A DNA stretch of 64,000 nucleotides from an uncultured Pseudoflavonifractor sp. (GTDB lineage: Bacteria; Bacillota; Clostridia; Oscillospirales; Oscillospiraceae): contig NZ_CALXGI010000011.1 in assembly GCF_944387805.1 (NCBI RefSeq), forward strand, positions 1 to 64,000, read 5' to 3'. Within the stretch, counting starts at the first letter, position 1, and the number at the start of each line of letters is the position of its first letter. The notes under the pieces were generated by a model. It saw nothing but the letters and a program-made list of their open reading frames with translations. It searched no databases and was not told where the DNA came from. Below are positions 23,609 through 32,931 of the stretch, one piece after another. A program made the translations under genes and the position numbers.

Positions 23609-24889
23609 ATGCCGATTGTAGATACGTTTGGACAGTTTGTGGAGAAATGGTGCGACACTGCGCCCCAGCGGGCCCGCTGGCTGCTGAAAACCGGGTGGGA
23701 GGCGCAGAACCTGAAATTCCGGTTCCTGCCCGACAGGCGGCTCATTCCGGCGGACCGGTATCTGGCCCGCCTGATGATGGACACCATGCTGCGGCCCCTT
23801 CAGCACCCGGAGCAGTGCGCCATTATCAGCGTCTTTACCCCCTGCGAGCTGCTGCAGGAGGCAGGGCTGAGCCCCTACAACGCGGAGGCCTTTTCCTGCT
23901 ACCTGTCCGCCTCCAGGGCCGAGCGGGGACTGCTGCAGCAGGCGGAGAACGCCGGGGTGTCCGAGACGCTGTGCAGCTACCACAAGACTTTCCTGGGGGC
24001 GGCCCAGAAGGGCCTGCTGCCCAAGCCCCGCTGCATTGTCTACACCAGTCTGATGTGCGACGCCAATCTGCTCACCTTCCGGACTCTGGCCCAGATGTAC
24101 GGCGTGCCCCTGTTCGCCATCGACGTGCCCCTCCGGCAGACGGAGGACAACGTGAAGTATGTGGCCGGGCAGCTGCGGGAGCTGGCCGCCTTTCTGGAGG
24201 AGGTCACGGGCCGGAAAATCGACGCCCAGTCCCTGCGGACCCGGGTGGGCGTCAGCCGGCGGACCCTGGAGAAATTTCAGCGGTTCCAGCGGCTCCGGGC
24301 CGGCCGGTATATTCCGGAGGACCTGGTGTCCCCCCTCTACTGCGGCATGACCAACAACATCCTGCTGGGCACCCCCCAGGAGGAGAAATACGTGGACATG
24401 CTGCTGCGGGACGTACAGTCCGCGCCCCCCAAGCGGGGCAAGCACATCTACTGGATGCACACCATCCCCTTCTGGTCCGGCGCGGTGAACGACGCCCTGT
24501 CCTTCAGCGAAAAGGCCCAGATTGTGGGCTGCGAGCTGAGCCAGGCCTGCCCGCCTGACTTTGACCCGGAGGAGCCCTATGAGGCCATGGCCCACCGGCT
24601 GGTGTACCACTTCCTCAACGGCAGCGTGAACCGGCGGATTGAGGCGGGCATCCGCCACGCCAAGGAGGCGGGGGCGGACGGCGTGGTGTGGTTCGACCAC
24701 TGGGGATGCAAGCACACCATGGGCGCGGCCCAGCTGGCCAAGAAGCAGTTTGAGGCTCAGGGCCTGCCCCTGCTGATCCTGGACGGGGACGGCTGCGACC
24801 GGAGCCACGGCGGCGAGGGCCAGACCGCCACACGGCTGGGGGCGTTTCTGGAGATGCTGGACCAGGCGGGAGGGACGAGAGATGAATAA
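23609..24889 (+). CDS. 2-hydroxyacyl-CoA dehydratase-like (HgdB/double-cubane type) protein
   Basis: The 426-residue protein belongs to the HgdB family: FTPCELLQEAG (Cys79), SETLCSYHK (Cys122) and SLMCDAN (Cys150) are the usual iron-sulfur ligand positions, and a further Cys lies in DHWGCKH near the C-terminus. Dehydratases of this family need two different subunits and an ATP-dependent activator; single-gene relatives (YjiM-like) carry a double-cubane cluster and reduce small substrates. No CoA-transferase or second conventional subunit is nearby. ATG 23609 was chosen for its AGGTGA site. It overlaps the next gene by 8 nt. Confidence 0.82.
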   Translation: MPIVDTFGQFVEKWCDTAPQRARWLLKTGWEAQNLKFRFLPDRRLIPADRYLARLMMDTMLRPLQHPEQCAIISVFTPCELLQEAGLSPYNAEAFSCYLSASRAERGLLQQAENAGVSETLCSYHKTFLGAAQKGLLPKPRCIVYTSLMCDANLLTFRTLAQMYGVPLFAIDVPLRQTEDNVKYVAGQLRELAAFLEEVTGRKIDAQSLRTRVGVSRRTLEKFQRFQRLRAGRYIPEDLVSPLYCGMTNNILLGTPQEEKYVDMLLRDVQSAPPKRGKHIYWMHTIPFWSGAVNDALSFSEKAQIVGCELSQACPPDFDPEEPYEAMAHRLVYHFLNGSVNRRIEAGIRHAKEAGADGVVWFDHWGCKHTMGAAQLAKKQFEAQGLPLLILDGDGCDRSHGGEGQTATRLGAFLEMLDQAGGTRDE

Positions 24890-26543
24890 ACTCTACTATG
24901 TGTGCAAATACACGCCGGTGGAGCTGCTGACGGCTCTGGGGGCGGACTGCGCCAACCTGAACGGCATGCCCCAGGGCTTTGACCGGGCGGACCAGATCGC
25001 CCACCCCAACCTGTGCGGCTTCGGCAAGGCGGTGCTGGAGCAGGTGATGGCCGGGGAGGTCAAGGAGCTGGTGCTGGTCAACTGCTGCGACACCATCCGC
25101 AGCGTGTATGACATCCTGGCCGACAGCGGCAAGCTGGACTTCCTCTATCTGATGGACATGCTCCGCAGCGACGGCACATGCAGCCGGGAGCGGACTGTGG
25201 AGCAGCTCAGGGACCTGGCCGCGGCCTACGGGGTCTACCGGGGCGCTGCCTTTGATATTCAGGCCTTCCGCAGGGCCTTTCAGCCTGTGGAGCGGGGCAT
25301 GGAGCCCTACATCAGCGTGCTGGGCGCCCGCATGGGGAAACAGCTCTACGACATGGTGAGCAAGGCCATGCCCTACCCGGTGGAGAACGACACCTGCGTC
25401 CACAACCGGTCGGTGGGGGAGGCGCCGCCCCCGGAGGACGGGGATTTTGACAGCCTGATGGACTGGTACGCCGGAGAGCTGCTCCGGCAGCTGCCCTGCA
25501 TGCGGATGATGGACAACACCGGCCGCAAACAGCTCTACCGCCACCCCAACCTGAAGGGGATTATCTACCATACGGTGAAGTTCTGCGACTTTTACAGCTT
25601 TGAGTACATGCAGGTCAAGCAGGAGGCGGCGGTGCCCCTGCTGAAAATCGAGTCGGACTACACGCTGCAGAGCAGCGGCCAGCTGCTGACCCGGCTGGAC
25701 GCCTTCGCCGAGCGCATTGGAAGCCACTGGCAGGAAGGAATGGAGAAAAAGATGGGCAAGGGCTATTTTGCAGGCATTGACAGCGGCTCCACCAGCACGG
25801 ACGTGGTCATTCTGGACCGGGACGGGCGCATTGTGACAGGGGTTATCCTGCCCACCGGCGCGGGGGCCGCCGCCGGGGCGGAGCGGGCCCTGGAGGAGGC
25901 CCTGTCCCACGCGGGGCTGAAGCGGGAGGACATCGACGCCATGGTGACCACCGGCTACGGCCGCACCGCCATCGACCAGGGGGACAAGAGCATCACTGAG
26001 ATCACCTGCCATGCCAGGGGGGCCTACTATCTGGACCCCGCGGTGCGGACGGTCATCGACATCGGCGGCCAGGACAGCAAGGTTATCCGGCTGGACGAGA
26101 ACGGCGGCGTGGTCAACTTTGTGATGAACGACAAGTGCGCCGCAGGCACCGGCCGCTTCCTGGAGATGATGGCCCGGACCATGGAGACCAGCCTGGACCA
26201 GATGAGCCATATGGGCCTGAAGTACCATGAGGACATCACCATTTCCAGCATGTGCACTGTGTTCGCCGAGTCGGAGGTGGTGTCCCTCATCGCCCAGAAC
26301 AAGGCCCCTGACGATATTGTCCACGGCCTGAACAAGGCGGTGGCGTCCAAGACGGCGGCCCTGGTCAAGCGGGTAGGCGGCGAGGAGCGGTACATGATGA
26401 CCGGCGGCGTGTCCAAAAACGAGAGCCTGGTAAAAACCCTGGAGGAGAAGCTGGGCGCCGCCCTGGTGGTGGACGAGAACGCCCAGCTCTGCGGCGCCCT
26501 GGGGGCGGCCCTCTTCGCCATGGACATGGTGGACCGGAGCTGA
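24882..26543 (+). CDS. Fusion of an HgdB-like domain with a dehydratase-activating ATPase
   Basis: The 553-residue protein has two parts. Residues 1-285 form an HgdB-like domain with three ligand Cys positions (TPVELL context; Cys8, Cys45, Cys68/69). Residues 290-553 form a BadF/HgdC-type ASKHA ATPase: GIDSGSTSTDVV, DIGGQDSK, and the cluster Cys in DKCAAGTGRF and SSMCTVF. The activase normally dimerises around one [4Fe-4S] cluster and shoots electrons into the dehydratase. Here it is joined to a second HgdB-like domain. It overlaps the upstream HgdB-like gene, so both form one enzyme system of unknown substrate. Confidence 0.82.
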   Translation: MNKLYYVCKYTPVELLTALGADCANLNGMPQGFDRADQIAHPNLCGFGKAVLEQVMAGEVKELVLVNCCDTIRSVYDILADSGKLDFLYLMDMLRSDGTCSRERTVEQLRDLAAAYGVYRGAAFDIQAFRRAFQPVERGMEPYISVLGARMGKQLYDMVSKAMPYPVENDTCVHNRSVGEAPPPEDGDFDSLMDWYAGELLRQLPCMRMMDNTGRKQLYRHPNLKGIIYHTVKFCDFYSFEYMQVKQEAAVPLLKIESDYTLQSSGQLLTRLDAFAERIGSHWQEGMEKKMGKGYFAGIDSGSTSTDVVILDRDGRIVTGVILPTGAGAAAGAERALEEALSHAGLKREDIDAMVTTGYGRTAIDQGDKSITEITCHARGAYYLDPAVRTVIDIGGQDSKVIRLDENGGVVNFVMNDKCAAGTGRFLEMMARTMETSLDQMSHMGLKYHEDITISSMCTVFAESEVVSLIAQNKAPDDIVHGLNKAVASKTAALVKRVGGEERYMMTGGVSKNESLVKTLEEKLGAALVVDENAQLCGALGAALFAMDMVDRS

Positions 26544-26557
26544 GCCTATAAAAAGCA

Positions 26558-26609
26558 TACAAAGAGGCCGTGGGGCCGCTCAGAGAGCGGCCCCACGGCC
26601 TCTTTGTAT
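26558..26609. terminator. Bidirectional terminator
   Basis: A very long stem (TACAAAGAGGCCGTGGGGCC.. with its complement) lies between the dehydratase-activase gene and the convergent SLH-protein gene and can end both transcripts. Confidence 0.85.
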
Positions 26610-26616
26610 TAAGGGA

Positions 26617-29600
26617 TTACCGGCTGAAGAACCGGTACAGGAAGGTGACCACCTGGGCCCGGGTGCAGGTGAGCATGGGGGAGAAGGTGGCGGCAGAGGT
26701 GCCGGTGGTGACATACTCCGCAACGGCCCATTTCACCGGATACCAGAAAAAGTCGTCCTGGTCCACGTCGGTAAAAGCCATGGAGCCGGAGAGCTGCCTG
26801 GGCGAATCGTCGGCCCGCCACAGGAAGGTGACCACCTCCGAGCGGGTGCAGACGGCGTTGGGGGAGAAGGTGGCGGGGGTAGAGCCGGTGGTGATGCCGT
26901 TTGCCGCCGCCCACAGCACCGCGTCATGGTAGAAGGCGCTGGAGGGCACGTCCCGGAAGGGGTTCTCGGCGGAGGCGCCGGCCGTCCCCTCCAGGCCCAG
27001 GGCCCGCCACAGCAGAGTGACCACCTCGGAGCGGGTACAGGCCCGGTCGGGGGAGAAGGTGTCCGGGCCGGTGCCCGAGGTGACGCCGTTTTCCACCGCC
27101 CACTGGACCGCGTCGCAGTACCAGCTGCCGGCGGGCACGTCCCGAAAAACGGAGGAATCTCCGGTGGTGACGTCGCTGGTGGGCCGGATGACCGCGTCCC
27201 CGTCCTTCAGCAGGTATTTCTGCCCGGGCGCGCCGGCGTCCACGTCCAGGGCCATGGTCAGGTCCTTCAGAGCCACGCCGGAGAACAGCACCTCACGGTG
27301 CAGGGCACTGTTGGCGTCCAGCTCCAGGACGGTGATGTCCGCTGTGCCCGAGCCGTAGACCTCCACCGTCCAGTCGCCGCTGGTGAGAAATACAGCGGTC
27401 TGGCCGTCCACGCACTCCAGCTGGAGGCCGCCGGACTTTTTCACGGTGGAGATGACGCCGCCCCGGATGGTGGCCGCCACATCGCCGCTGCTGCTCCTGA
27501 TTTGGGCGTTGGCGGAGGAGGCGAAAGTGACCATCTTTCCGCTGGCGTCAAAGTCACTGATGGAGTTGAGGGTGCCCGCCTCCAGCCAGGCCAGATAATG
27601 GGCTGGCTGGTGGGCCCGGCCGATGGCATTCAGCAGGAGTGCAGCGGGGGCGTTGACAGGCAGCAGCGGCAGCAGGACAGAGATGGACAGCCCGTTGGCC
27701 AGCGTCTCTCCTGCGGAGTACTCCGGCTCTTTCACGCCGTAGTAGGCCCGCAGGCTCTGCTGAATCAGGTCGGAATACCGTTCGTTGTAGGCGCTGCGGC
27801 TGCCTACCGCAACCCCCAGGGAGGAGATGAGCTGCTGGACTGCGGCGGGCTGAGCCACATAGGTGACGGACTCGTCATCATCCAGGTCAATGCCGGAGAG
27901 CGCCTCGAACTCGTCCTTGCGCACCTCGGGCAGGACGGAGGGGAAGGTGAGGGTGGTGCCGTGGCGGCCGAAGCCCCACTTGCTCAGGGGCACGCAGGGC
28001 ACCAGGTCGGCGGCGCTGATAATGGAGAACAGCCCCCGGCAGGCCTTGGGGGAGGTGGTGCAGTTGGGGGCGGCGAACACATAGGCGTAGAGGTTGTCGC
28101 TGTCGATCTGGGAGGACATGGCCTGGGCCAGCAGGTTGCAGGTGGCGCCGGAGCGGCTGTACCCGGTCATCCACAGCTTTACGTCCCCGGAGAACTGGTA
28201 CAGGTCCTTCAGCCCGGCGATGTAGTCCTCCAGCTCAGCCTGGACCGACTTGGTAGCGGCGGAGAAGCCGGCGTGGTCGCCGCTGGCGCCCACATTGAAG
28301 TTGTCCGCCCACTCGCCGCCGTAGCCGCCGCCCCGCAGCACCACGGCCACCACCACGTCCTGGCCGATCTGCCTGCTGGCAAAGCCGTAAGCCACCTTGG
28401 AGGAGGAGTCGGTGAGGGCGGTGTTGTAGTTGTGGAACTCCGCATTGCCAAAGCCGATGTCGGAGAAGAGCCGCTGGAGGTTGAGGGCCCGGCGCAGGTC
28501 GTGCTCGGGCAGCTCCTCGGTATAGAGGTTCTGCCGGGAGTAGCCCGCCATGGCCAGCTTCAGGGTCATGACGGCCAGGTCGCTGTGGTAGGCGCTGTTG
28601 TCGTAGGAGAAGAAGCCGTCGTTGTAGTAGAAGGAATAGGAGGCGGTGTCCCCGTTGGCGTCGGGGTACTCAAAGGTGCCCCGGGCGATTTTATCCACAT
28701 CGGAGGGAATGTACCGGAATTTGACGCCCTCCATGCTGCACTGGAGCTCCGCAGGGGTGCGGACGTAGCCCGTCACCGTCAAAAGCGAGGTCCAGCCTTC
28801 CAGGGCGTGCTCTCCCACGGCCTGGAGGTCGGGACCGCACCGGAGGTCCGTCAGGTCAGAGCACCAGGCAAAGGCCTGCCGGCCGATGCTGATGACGTGG
28901 GTCAGGTCGATGGAGGTGAGGGAGGAGCAGCCGTTAAAGGCGTGGTCCCCCACCACGGTCAGGCAGTCGGGCAGGGTGACGCTGGTCAGCTTTCTGCAGC
29001 TCTGGAAGGCGCCGTCGCCGATCATAACCACCGGGCAGCCCTCCAGCTCCGCCGGGATGGCCACGCTGACCGCTGTCTCCCGGCAGTCGGTGATGACAGC
29101 CTTTCCATTTACGATCTCGTAGGACAGGTCGTCGCTGACGCCGGGCGGGTCCTCCGCCTTGACGGTCAGGCCCTCGGCGTTATAACTGCCGGTCTTGCCC
29201 TGGTAGCAGGCCTGGACGGTGTAGGTATAGGTAGCCCCAATGATGACCGTCCGGTCGGTGTAGGAGCCGCCGGAGCTGCCGGATACGGCGGCGATTTTTT
29301 GGTAGCTGCTGCCGCTGCCCGACTTGCGCAGGATGTTGAAGCTGTCCACCGTGTGGGTCTGGCCGGGGACGGTGAGGGGCAGGGTCCAGGTCACGGTCAC
29401 CGCCTTGTTGGCAAACTCCGCCTTCTCCAGAACGGGGGTGGGGATGGTGCCGGAGGAGGGCTGGGTGGTAGAATCGCCGCTGGAACCGCCGCCTGAGAAG
29501 CGCATGCCCCGCAGGACAGGGTAGGGGTAGCTGCCGCTGCCCATGGTCCAGATGCTGTCAAAGTCAAAGCCGGTGAAGCTGGAGGAGGAGCCCATCTGGC

Positions 29601-30921
29601 GCTCACTCAGACCGCGGACGTTGACCAGAGAGTCATCCGCATAGCCCTCGGGGAGCAGGGGCAGGGCGTCGTCCTGACGCACCAGGCCAAAGCAGTTCTC
29701 CAGGTCCCAGGGCCAACCGCCCAGCGAGGCGGAATAGGAGTTCCCGTTGGAGTCTTTCCCCATATTGACGGCGGTGACCCGCCCTGTGTTATAGCAATTC
29801 CGGGCCAGCCGGGGACCCCAGCCGGACAGGCCGCCCACCATGCAGCAGCCGTCGCCGGAGATGTCGCCGCAGTTGAAGCAGTCGTACAGGGTCCCGCCGT
29901 AGGAGAGCAGGCCGCCTACCTCGCTGGCCCGGCTGCTGTCGGAGCCCTTCGTGGTATCCGTGACAGAAATGTCCGCGGCGTTCATGCAGCGGGTGAGCGT
30001 GGGGCCTGAGGAGCTGGAATTGTTAATGATACCGGCCGCTTTGCCCTCCGGGCCCCGGTATGTGATGGCGCCCCAGTTCTGGCAGCCGGTAATCTCGCCT
30101 GAACCGTGGCCGCAGATACCGCCGATGAGGGCGCTCTGGCCCACAGCCTGGATATCGCCCATATGGATGCATCCGGTTATGGTGATGCGGTCGGCAATGC
30201 CCACAATTCCGCCCAAATCAGGCCCGGAGAACAGGGAACCGGGGTGGGTGGAGACAATGCCGCCCGCCATCCAGCAGTTTTCCACCAGGGCGCCGTCGCC
30301 GGAGGCCCGTCCCACAATGCCGCCCATGGCGCAGGAAGAGGAACTGGAGGAACCGGAGGGGGCGGCGTCATGAATATCCCCGGAGAAGTAGCAGTTGGAG
30401 ATGACCGAGGAGGTGGCAGAAGTGGCGATCTCCCCCACAATGCCGCCGATGGGGGAGGGATTGCTCACGGTTGTATCCGGATAGATGGCGGAATTTTTCA
30501 CCCCCACATTCCGGATGGTCCCGCCTCTGAGAGAGGCAAACAGGCCGCCGGAGCCAGTGATGCCGGTGATGACATGGCCGTTGCCTTCAAAGACGCCGGT
30601 AAAGGGGGAGGTGGAGCACAGGGGCTTCCACTGATAGCCGGACAGGCCGATGTCGGCCATCAGAATGTAGTTGCGGTTGGGGGCGTCCGAGATGGCCAGC
30701 AGATCGGCGGCGGTGTACACGCCGGTGTACCCGGCGGGGACCTGGGCGGCCTGGGACACCGGCGCCAGAAAGCCGTCCAGCACCGGCGCGGCAGGCTTGA
30801 GAGAGCCCGCCGCCTGCGCCTTGGGCGCCAGGGGAGCGCACAGCCCAGCCGCCAGCGCCAGGGTCAAAAGCCAGCTGACGATCCGTGTTGTATTCCGTGT
30901 CCTCGTATCTTGTTTTTTCAT
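26617..30921 (-). CDS. Large secreted multidomain protein with a lipase-like domain and three SLH domains
   Basis: The 1434-residue protein starts with a Sec signal peptide (about 1-37, ending AQAAG). Then come GLUG-type repeats (about 110-470, ..GGIVG.. units), a fibronectin-type III domain (about 485-585), a BspA-like leucine-rich segment (590-720, AFQSCRKLTSVTLP), and an alpha/beta-hydrolase region with the lipase box GYSRSGA (Ser near 922). Three SLH domains (about 1255-1434) end it and bind the cell wall. ATG 30921 has GGAGG upstream. It is exported and anchored to the surface, likely acting on host or microbial lipids or esters; the substrate is unknown. Confidence 0.88.
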   Translation of the reverse strand: MKKQDTRTRNTTRIVSWLLTLALAAGLCAPLAPKAQAAGSLKPAAPVLDGFLAPVSQAAQVPAGYTGVYTAADLLAISDAPNRNYILMADIGLSGYQWKPLCSTSPFTGVFEGNGHVITGITGSGGLFASLRGGTIRNVGVKNSAIYPDTTVSNPSPIGGIVGEIATSATSSVISNCYFSGDIHDAAPSGSSSSSSCAMGGIVGRASGDGALVENCWMAGGIVSTHPGSLFSGPDLGGIVGIADRITITGCIHMGDIQAVGQSALIGGICGHGSGEITGCQNWGAITYRGPEGKAAGIINNSSSSGPTLTRCMNAADISVTDTTKGSDSSRASEVGGLLSYGGTLYDCFNCGDISGDGCCMVGGLSGWGPRLARNCYNTGRVTAVNMGKDSNGNSYSASLGGWPWDLENCFGLVRQDDALPLLPEGYADDSLVNVRGLSERQMGSSSSFTGFDFDSIWTMGSGSYPYPVLRGMRFSGGGSSGDSTTQPSSGTIPTPVLEKAEFANKAVTVTWTLPLTVPGQTHTVDSFNILRKSGSGSSYQKIAAVSGSSGGSYTDRTVIIGATYTYTVQACYQGKTGSYNAEGLTVKAEDPPGVSDDLSYEIVNGKAVITDCRETAVSVAIPAELEGCPVVMIGDGAFQSCRKLTSVTLPDCLTVVGDHAFNGCSSLTSIDLTHVISIGRQAFAWCSDLTDLRCGPDLQAVGEHALEGWTSLLTVTGYVRTPAELQCSMEGVKFRYIPSDVDKIARGTFEYPDANGDTASYSFYYNDGFFSYDNSAYHSDLAVMTLKLAMAGYSRQNLYTEELPEHDLRRALNLQRLFSDIGFGNAEFHNYNTALTDSSSKVAYGFASRQIGQDVVVAVVLRGGGYGGEWADNFNVGASGDHAGFSAATKSVQAELEDYIAGLKDLYQFSGDVKLWMTGYSRSGATCNLLAQAMSSQIDSDNLYAYVFAAPNCTTSPKACRGLFSIISAADLVPCVPLSKWGFGRHGTTLTFPSVLPEVRKDEFEALSGIDLDDDESVTYVAQPAAVQQLISSLGVAVGSRSAYNERYSDLIQQSLRAYYGVKEPEYSAGETLANGLSISVLLPLLPVNAPAALLLNAIGRAHQPAHYLAWLEAGTLNSISDFDASGKMVTFASSANAQIRSSSGDVAATIRGGVISTVKKSGGLQLECVDGQTAVFLTSGDWTVEVYGSGTADITVLELDANSALHREVLFSGVALKDLTMALDVDAGAPGQKYLLKDGDAVIRPTSDVTTGDSSVFRDVPAGSWYCDAVQWAVENGVTSGTGPDTFSPDRACTRSEVVTLLWRALGLEGTAGASAENPFRDVPSSAFYHDAVLWAAANGITTGSTPATFSPNAVCTRSEVVTFLWRADDSPRQLSGSMAFTDVDQDDFFWYPVKWAVAEYVTTGTSAATFSPMLTCTRAQVVTFLYRFFSR

Positions 30922-31073
30922 GACGTTTCCTCCCGGCATTCCCGCCGGCGGCGCCTGCGCCCGTTCCCGTCCTGCAGGATGGCCCGTCCTGTCCCGGAAC
31001 AGGACGGGCAGGCCGCAGGGCCGGCGGTGGGAATAAAGAAATTCCATTTACCCCAATTTCAGTGCAGCGCCGC

Positions 31074-32522
31074 TCACGCCGGTGTACCGGCCAGCCCGTC
31101 CAGAACCGCTGCCGTCTCCTCCCCGCTCAGGGTTCCCTCGCCGTCAGGCAGGTGGAGGAGCCACTGGTGGAAGGCGCGGCACAGGTTGGGCTCCCGGATC
31201 TGCACGGAGCAGAAGCCGTCCTGCAGGGGAAAACGCTCTGTGGTAAAGAAGCCCACCCCCGAGTGCTGGGAGGTGGTCATGCTCAGATAGCCTGGAAAAA
31301 TCCCTGGCTCCAGCAGCCGCCCGGTGATATCCCCCGCACGGATGCGCTCCGCCATGGCGGCCAGCAGCCGCCGCCGCTGCTCCGGCGGAAAGGGAGCGAC
31401 AAAAGCGGTGGGGAAGTCATCCAGCGAGCCGGTGTCCAGGAACCGTTCCAGGCCGCTGCGGGTAAACAGGGTGTAGAACCGCTCCACTGTCCGCAGCCGC
31501 CCAAACCGCCGCCTGGCCGCCCCGGCCAGACGGTCATAGAAGGGCAGGCCGGGGCGCAGATACCGGCCGATGACCTCGTCGCCATAAAACCGGCCGAAGC
31601 AGGGCTGATCCATTACCATGTAAAAGCCGTTTTCATCGGTGCACAGGTCATAGGACTCCAGAATTTCCACAGGGTCGGCGGTGTACTGAATCAGGCTGTA
31701 ACACTGGGAGAGAAGGCCCTGAAAGTGCCGGTGGTAGCCCGTCACCTGGTCGTCGCCCCGCAGCAGCATGGCCTGGTTGCCGTCCTCCGACAGGCACACC
31801 ACACAGCTGTGGGTGACCAGAAAATAGGGGAAGGGGTCGGTATACCGGGCAACGATGGTATTGTCATAATAGTAGTAGGGGTGGTACCGCCGCCGGGACA
31901 GCAGGCACACAGGCAGCAGACGGCAGAAGCAGTCCAGGTTGTGCCGGCTGATGTCCGCCGCCGCCCCCGAGGCGTCGAAGGCCACAATCTGCCGCACCTC
32001 CGCCCCCATCTGTCCGTCCAGATAGCGGCGGAGCAGCTCGCTGCTGAGGAAGGTGTCGGTGGGGGGCACGGTCAGATCCACCCGGGCGTCCGGCCGGGCC
32101 AGCTCCTGGGCCAGCACCATCCGCAGCAGAGGCTGTACGCTGGCCGCGCCGGAAAAAATGGACCGCTGCCCGGCATACTGGTCCAGATTCATCAGCAGGC
32201 GGCTCTCCTCAAAGGCGGGAATGGAGAAATCCAGCTCCGCCAGGTCGGAGAACAGCTGCCCCACCATCTCTCTGGCCCGGCGAAGGCCTTCTTTTTCAAA
32301 CTGGGCGTCGTAATAGACCCGCAGCCGCCGGCTCTCGCCCGGGGTCAGGCGCAGATGGTAAATCAGGGCGTCCAGCGCGTCGTAGGGCAGCACCCGCTGC
32401 CCGGCCAGCGCCTTGGAGAGGGCGGTCCGCTCCACCCCCGACAGCCGGGACAGGGCGGACACCGTGATTTCTTTGGCCTGTAACAAGTCCCGCAGGTATT
32501 CGCTGAACAGAAGCAAAAACAT
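31074..32522 (-). CDS. Large XRE-family regulator with an unknown C-terminal domain
   Basis: The 482-residue protein begins with an XRE helix-turn-helix (about 8-60: ALSRLSGVERTALSKALAG). The remaining 420 residues show no recognised domain but have several Tyr/Phe-rich stretches (RRRYHPYYYYDNTI) and look like a sensor or effector domain. Starts are uncertain: GGGAGG lies only 2 nt before ATG 32522 but 8 nt before an in-frame TTG two codons later. It runs leftward and stops 150 nt before the SLH-protein gene, so it may control that gene. Confidence 0.75.
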   Translation of the reverse strand: MFLLLFSEYLRDLLQAKEITVSALSRLSGVERTALSKALAGQRVLPYDALDALIYHLRLTPGESRRLRVYYDAQFEKEGLRRAREMVGQLFSDLAELDFSIPAFEESRLLMNLDQYAGQRSIFSGAASVQPLLRMVLAQELARPDARVDLTVPPTDTFLSSELLRRYLDGQMGAEVRQIVAFDASGAAADISRHNLDCFCRLLPVCLLSRRRYHPYYYYDNTIVARYTDPFPYFLVTHSCVVCLSEDGNQAMLLRGDDQVTGYHRHFQGLLSQCYSLIQYTADPVEILESYDLCTDENGFYMVMDQPCFGRFYGDEVIGRYLRPGLPFYDRLAGAARRRFGRLRTVERFYTLFTRSGLERFLDTGSLDDFPTAFVAPFPPEQRRRLLAAMAERIRAGDITGRLLEPGIFPGYLSMTTSQHSGVGFFTTERFPLQDGFCSVQIREPNLCRAFHQWLLHLPDGEGTLSGEETAAVLDGLAGTPA

Positions 32523-32931
32523 CGCCTCCCGTAGGGAATTGACAGAATCAAGCAAATTTAGTATAACATAGATTTTTCAAAGTGGTGTGCACAGGAAGAA
32601 AGGTTTTCGCGCACAGATTTTTGCACAGCTGCCGGGGCCCGGCCCACCGCCGCTTCGTCTGGAACAGCCGGAGCGGATATGGTATAATAACCGCGATACA
32701 AACAGCGCTGCTGTTTGCGGCCGCCTTTTGGGCGGCCCGGCGCGGTGAAATCGCCGCGCGCTGCGCTTGTTGCACCACAGCTCAAAACCGGCGGGGCCGG
32801 TTTTTCGCCGCCCTGCGGCGGGCAAGCCCAAATGGCTTGCAGCTATGATACCTCTCTGGCCCTTTTCCCGCCCCTGCGGGGCAGGTGAAAAAGACGGCCG
32901 GAGGGCAAGACTGGGAAAGGGGAGCTTATCA
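32523..32931. other. Divergent intergenic region with hairpins
   Basis: No real gene is supported. TATAAT at 32683-32688 could be the -10 of a rightward promoter, though no good -35 is present. Further on are small hairpins, for example GCAAGCC/GGCTTGC (32822-32840). The leftward start of the XRE gene probably has its promoter near 32555-32580. Confidence 0.4.

Noticed and set aside
26926-29496. 856-codon antisense frame across the SLH/lipase-like gene
   Set aside because: The sense strand has a signal peptide, FN3, lipase and SLH motifs. The antisense product is a Gly/Val/Ala-rich shadow.
32548-32848. Several 75-88 codon frames on both strands before the flavodoxin-ferredoxin gene
   Set aside because: They overlap each other, lack ribosome sites and have no motifs.
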